The position numbers and the translations under genes are program-made. A stretch of DNA of 34,050 nt from Candidatus Parvarchaeum sp. Its GTDB lineage: Archaea; Nanobdellota; Nanobdellia; Pacearchaeales; GW2011-AR1. How positions within the stretch are numbered: position 1 is the stretch's first letter; the number at the start of each line of letters is the position of its first letter. Of the stretch, positions 31,963 to 34,050 are shown in pieces. Below the pieces are notes generated by a model, which worked only from the letters and a program-made list of their open reading frames with translations, did not search any database and was not told the origin of the DNA. Where the stretch lies: the NCBI GenBank assembly GCA_020724955.1, contig DYFY01000004.1, positions 1 through 34,050 of the forward strand. Direction: 5' to 3'.

Positions 31963-32889
31963 ATGAGCCATATAAAACGCTGCCCAGAATGCGATAGCAT
32001 AAACCTTACATATGATGATCAAAAGGGCGAGATTATTTGCAATGACTGCGGGCTCATAATAGAGGAAAAGATGGTGGACTCCGGCCAGGATGTAGGGGGC
32101 CAATTTGACAAGAGTGAAAAAAAAGGCCGTGGCGGTGCTCCTCTCTCAATACAAAAATATGACAAAGGGTTAACGACAAACGTCGGAGAAATCTCAGATA
32201 TTTACAAGCTCGAATCAGGGCAGACACGAAAATTTCTCAGGTTAAAAAAGTGGCAGGAGCGTGTTTCAACATCCATAGAAAGAAATCTTCGTCTTGCAAT
32301 GGCTGAGTTGAGAAGAGCAACAAGTTTTCTGAATCTGCCTTCTGTCGTCAGAGATGAAGCCGCCAGAATTTATAACTTCGTCTTGCAAAGAGGGCTTGTC
32401 AGGGGAAGATCAATGGAATCAGTGATTGCTGCATGCATTTACGCTGCATGTCGTTCATACAACATCCCCAGAACTCTGGATGAAATTGCAGCAACTTCCG
32501 ACGTGCCAAGAAAAGAAATCGGACGCACTTACAGGTTTATGATACGAAAGCTTGGAATAAAGGTGAAGCCTTCATCTCCAAAAGACTACATCTCAAGATT
32601 CTCGTCAATTCTGCATTTATCTCCAAAAGCGCAGAACGAAGCCCTGAAAATCTTGAAGAAAGCAGACGTTTCAGAACTCACTTCAGGCAGAGGTCCTGCA
32701 GGAATTGCAGCAGCCGCTTTGTATGTTGCAGCGTTAATGAACAACGAAAAGAAAACCCAAAGAGAAGTCGCAGACGTTGCAGGAATAACAGAAGTTACAA
32801 TAAGAAACAGATACAAAGAGCTGATAGACCGCCTAGGAATAGAGGACAAACTCAAAGAAATTGAAGCCAAGAACAAAATTTCAGGCTGA
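31963..32889 (+). CDS. tfb: Transcription initiation factor B (TFB/TFIIB)
   Basis: 308 residues. The N-terminal zinc ribbon has CPEC (C7, C10) and CNDCG (C26, C29); the B-reader follows. Two cyclin folds cover about residues 110-300, with SVIAACIYAACRSYNIPRTL and AAALYVAALMNNEKKTQREV as repeats, and VAGITEVTIRNRYKEL as the BRE-contacting helix-turn-helix. TFB recruits RNA polymerase to TBP-bound promoters, complementing TFE and RpoL here. TATA-like boxes at about -25 and -50 could both be used. Confidence 0.96.
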   Translation: MSHIKRCPECDSINLTYDDQKGEIICNDCGLIIEEKMVDSGQDVGGQFDKSEKKGRGGAPLSIQKYDKGLTTNVGEISDIYKLESGQTRKFLRLKKWQERVSTSIERNLRLAMAELRRATSFLNLPSVVRDEAARIYNFVLQRGLVRGRSMESVIAACIYAACRSYNIPRTLDEIAATSDVPRKEIGRTYRFMIRKLGIKVKPSSPKDYISRFSSILHLSPKAQNEALKILKKADVSELTSGRGPAGIAAAALYVAALMNNEKKTQREVADVAGITEVTIRNRYKELIDRLGIEDKLKEIEAKNKISG

Positions 32890-32940
32890 TTTTTAAGCAA
32901 AAACAAACCTTTAAAACATCTTTATTTCTTGTTTCCACAT

Positions 32941-33025
32941 GCGGGGATGCCGGAGTGGTCAAACGGGATGCGTTTAGGCCGCATTGTGCTTAGTGCCTGC
33001 CTAGGTTCGAATCCTAGTCCCCGCA
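32941..33025 (+). tRNA. tRNA-Leu (UAG)
   Basis: 85-nt class II tRNA with a long variable arm: acceptor GCGGGGA/TCCCCGC, anticodon stem ATGCG/CGCAT around loop TTTAGGC (anticodon TAG), T stem CTAGG/CCTAG with TTCGAAT loop, discriminator A. No intron or encoded CCA. A TATA-like CTTTAAAAC is about 30 nt upstream. Confidence 0.95.
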
Positions 33026-33088
33026 TGCCAAAATTAATCCTTCTCCGACGGCAAAAGACTTATAAAACCAGACATACACAATCACTTT

Positions 33089-33820
33089 ATGAAGAAAAAC
33101 TCTCCAGGATTGTTTGGAATACTAGCGACCACATTAATCAGCTCAGGTGTCCTCGCACAAGATACAGAAGTGGAAAAAACAGAGGAAAAAAGTGGGATAA
33201 CAACCAGCCACGTAACACACGATGAAGAAAAAACCATAATAACAATAGAAACTTCTAGTGGCTTTTACGTTTTTAATAAGGAGATAGCCCCTTTATTCGA
33301 TATAGTAAGAAATCGAGAAACTAAAAAAATAATTCCAACTTTTTCTGTATTTCCATTTGCGGCAGAATTTTACACACCAGATGAAGTGCAGAAAACAGAT
33401 TCAGGTCTTGTCTATTCCGGCACACCTGACCTAATAACATTTACAAGGCAGCCAATAGAAAGAATAGACCTAAATTTCGAGACTCCAGAGAAAATACCCA
33501 CGCTAACTTTTAAAAGAAAAAAATTTATAGACAGAAAAGTAGCCTATTTCCCGGCAATAGAATCAGCATCCGAAAAAACATTGGAAACCCTTGTTCTTGT
33601 TGAAGGAACAATACCAGACAGCACAATAGTAACTTCAGTTCCGCAGAATTACTTGAGATTAAAAGGAGACTCAAAAAACTACAAGATATTCATAGGAACT
33701 GGAGAAAACGAAATTCAGCCTTTAGAGAAAATACCTAAAGAAAATAAAAACCAAATAGAAATGCCACAGGGATTAGGTTATATAGCCAGGCCTGAAACCA
33801 ATCAAGAAATCCCAGACTAA
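33089..33820 (+). CDS. Secreted protein of unknown function
   Basis: 243 residues with an N-terminal Sec-type signal: basic MKKN, hydrophobic GLFGILATTLISSGV and a likely cleavage after VLA before QDTEVEK. The mature part is beta-rich and acidic/basic mixed (EEKTIITIETSSGFYVFNKE). No membrane anchor at the C-terminus. A TATA-like TTATAAAAC (about 33059-33068) is about 25 nt upstream. Not recognised. Confidence 0.6.
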   Translation: MKKNSPGLFGILATTLISSGVLAQDTEVEKTEEKSGITTSHVTHDEEKTIITIETSSGFYVFNKEIAPLFDIVRNRETKKIIPTFSVFPFAAEFYTPDEVQKTDSGLVYSGTPDLITFTRQPIERIDLNFETPEKIPTLTFKRKKFIDRKVAYFPAIESASEKTLETLVLVEGTIPDSTIVTSVPQNYLRLKGDSKNYKIFIGTGENEIQPLEKIPKENKNQIEMPQGLGYIARPETNQEIPD

Positions 33821-33901
33821 AGCGGCTTTGTGTATAAAGTCTGAATAAAGGGTTACTTTTTACACAGAAATTTATATAAGAGGCAAGGAATTTTGTTTTT
33901 T

Positions 33902-34050
33902 ATGGAAGATGTAAATCTGATTAGAGAATTGTTCATTAATAGAGATGATTGTTATCCTCTGCAAAAAGAAGGGGTAAACGAATATTTTGTTATCAAGAAG
34001 CCTATTTCTGATGATCTTATAAAGAAACACTTGGAAGGAAGGGCTACAAT
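33902..34050 (+). CDS. Partial gene, N-terminus resembling TOTE-type primase (AEP)
   Basis: The first 49 codons are visible and the frame stays open to the window end. LIRELFINRDDCYPLQKEGV followed by KKPISDDLIKKHLEGRAT matches the start of archaeo-eukaryotic primase modules of TOTE conflict systems, whose consensus has LF..R.DVY and PLT..LI..HL.G..TIG.Y (from memory). The catalytic residues lie beyond the window, so this is a tentative call. A TATA-like ATTTATATAAG is about 30 nt upstream. Confidence 0.5.
   Translation, partial: MEDVNLIRELFINRDDCYPLQKEGVNEYFVIKKPISDDLIKKHLEGRAT

Noticed and set aside
1-34050. CRISPR array
   Set aside because: No series of evenly spaced direct repeats was seen; the repeats found are isolated pairs or triples without spacers of regular length.

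Overview
The window looks like a chromosomal segment of an AT-rich archaeon with a reduced, DPANN-like gene set, most like the Nanoarchaeota/Pacearchaeota/Woesearchaeota side of that group (inference; no 16S gene is present). Archaeal identity rests on RNA polymerase subunit L, transcription factor E, TFB, Alba, ribosomal proteins S17e and S8e, an Sm-like protein, a tRNA-splicing endonuclease, an archaeal/eukaryotic-type glycyl-tRNA synthetase, and TATA-like boxes about 25-30 nt upstream of many start codons, which suggests short-leader or leaderless mRNAs. Bacterial-looking genes are mixed in: a bacterial-type LeuRS, a short bacterial-type AlaRS, ScpB and UppP.

Layout. 1-6.5 kb (minus strand): a PH-domain membrane protein broken by a one-base homopolymer frameshift, a small Cys-rich membrane protein, rpoL, then two tight units: scpB / GT2 glycosyltransferase / membrane-anchored thioredoxin-like protein / MBF1-like regulator, and tfe / rhomboid protease / SpoIIM-like membrane protein. 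6.5-9.3 kb (plus): two coiled-coil proteins and alaS. 9.3-17.9 kb: an orphan ORF, uppP, then a defence/toxin-antitoxin-rich stretch (MNT-HEPN pair, a 50-aa orphan, an AbiE-type pair in toxin-first order, leuS carrying an in-frame nucleotidyltransferase domain in its editing region, an RBBP9-like hydrolase, and vapB-vapC overlapping endA). 18-20.5 kb: a winged-helix protein, an orphan, rps17e-albA and a small membrane protein. 20.5-25.5 kb: a CAU-anticodon tRNA whose 3' half is overlapped antisense by a LAGLIDADG homing endonuclease ORF, a HIT protein, a MinD-like ATPase unit, and glyS with an orphan. 25.5-28.3 kb: an intergenic region with a 15-bp inverted repeat and a transposase remnant, a TrmB-like regulator divergent from an unknown gene, a His-rich lipoprotein, tRNA-Cys and tRNA-Arg. 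28.3-34 kb: a surface protein, RNase Z, Sm-like protein, S8e, TFB, tRNA-Leu, a secreted protein, and the cut-off start of a gene resembling the primase module of TOTE-type systems.

How the genes fit together: most of the window is information processing (transcription initiation, tRNA charging, tRNA 3' and intron processing, chromatin) with small envelope units between. The least ordinary items are the LeuRS nucleotidyltransferase insertion, the homing endonuclease that ends inside a tRNA anticodon, the repeats covering the glyS promoter next to an insertion-sequence remnant, and the possible TOTE-like primase at the right edge.
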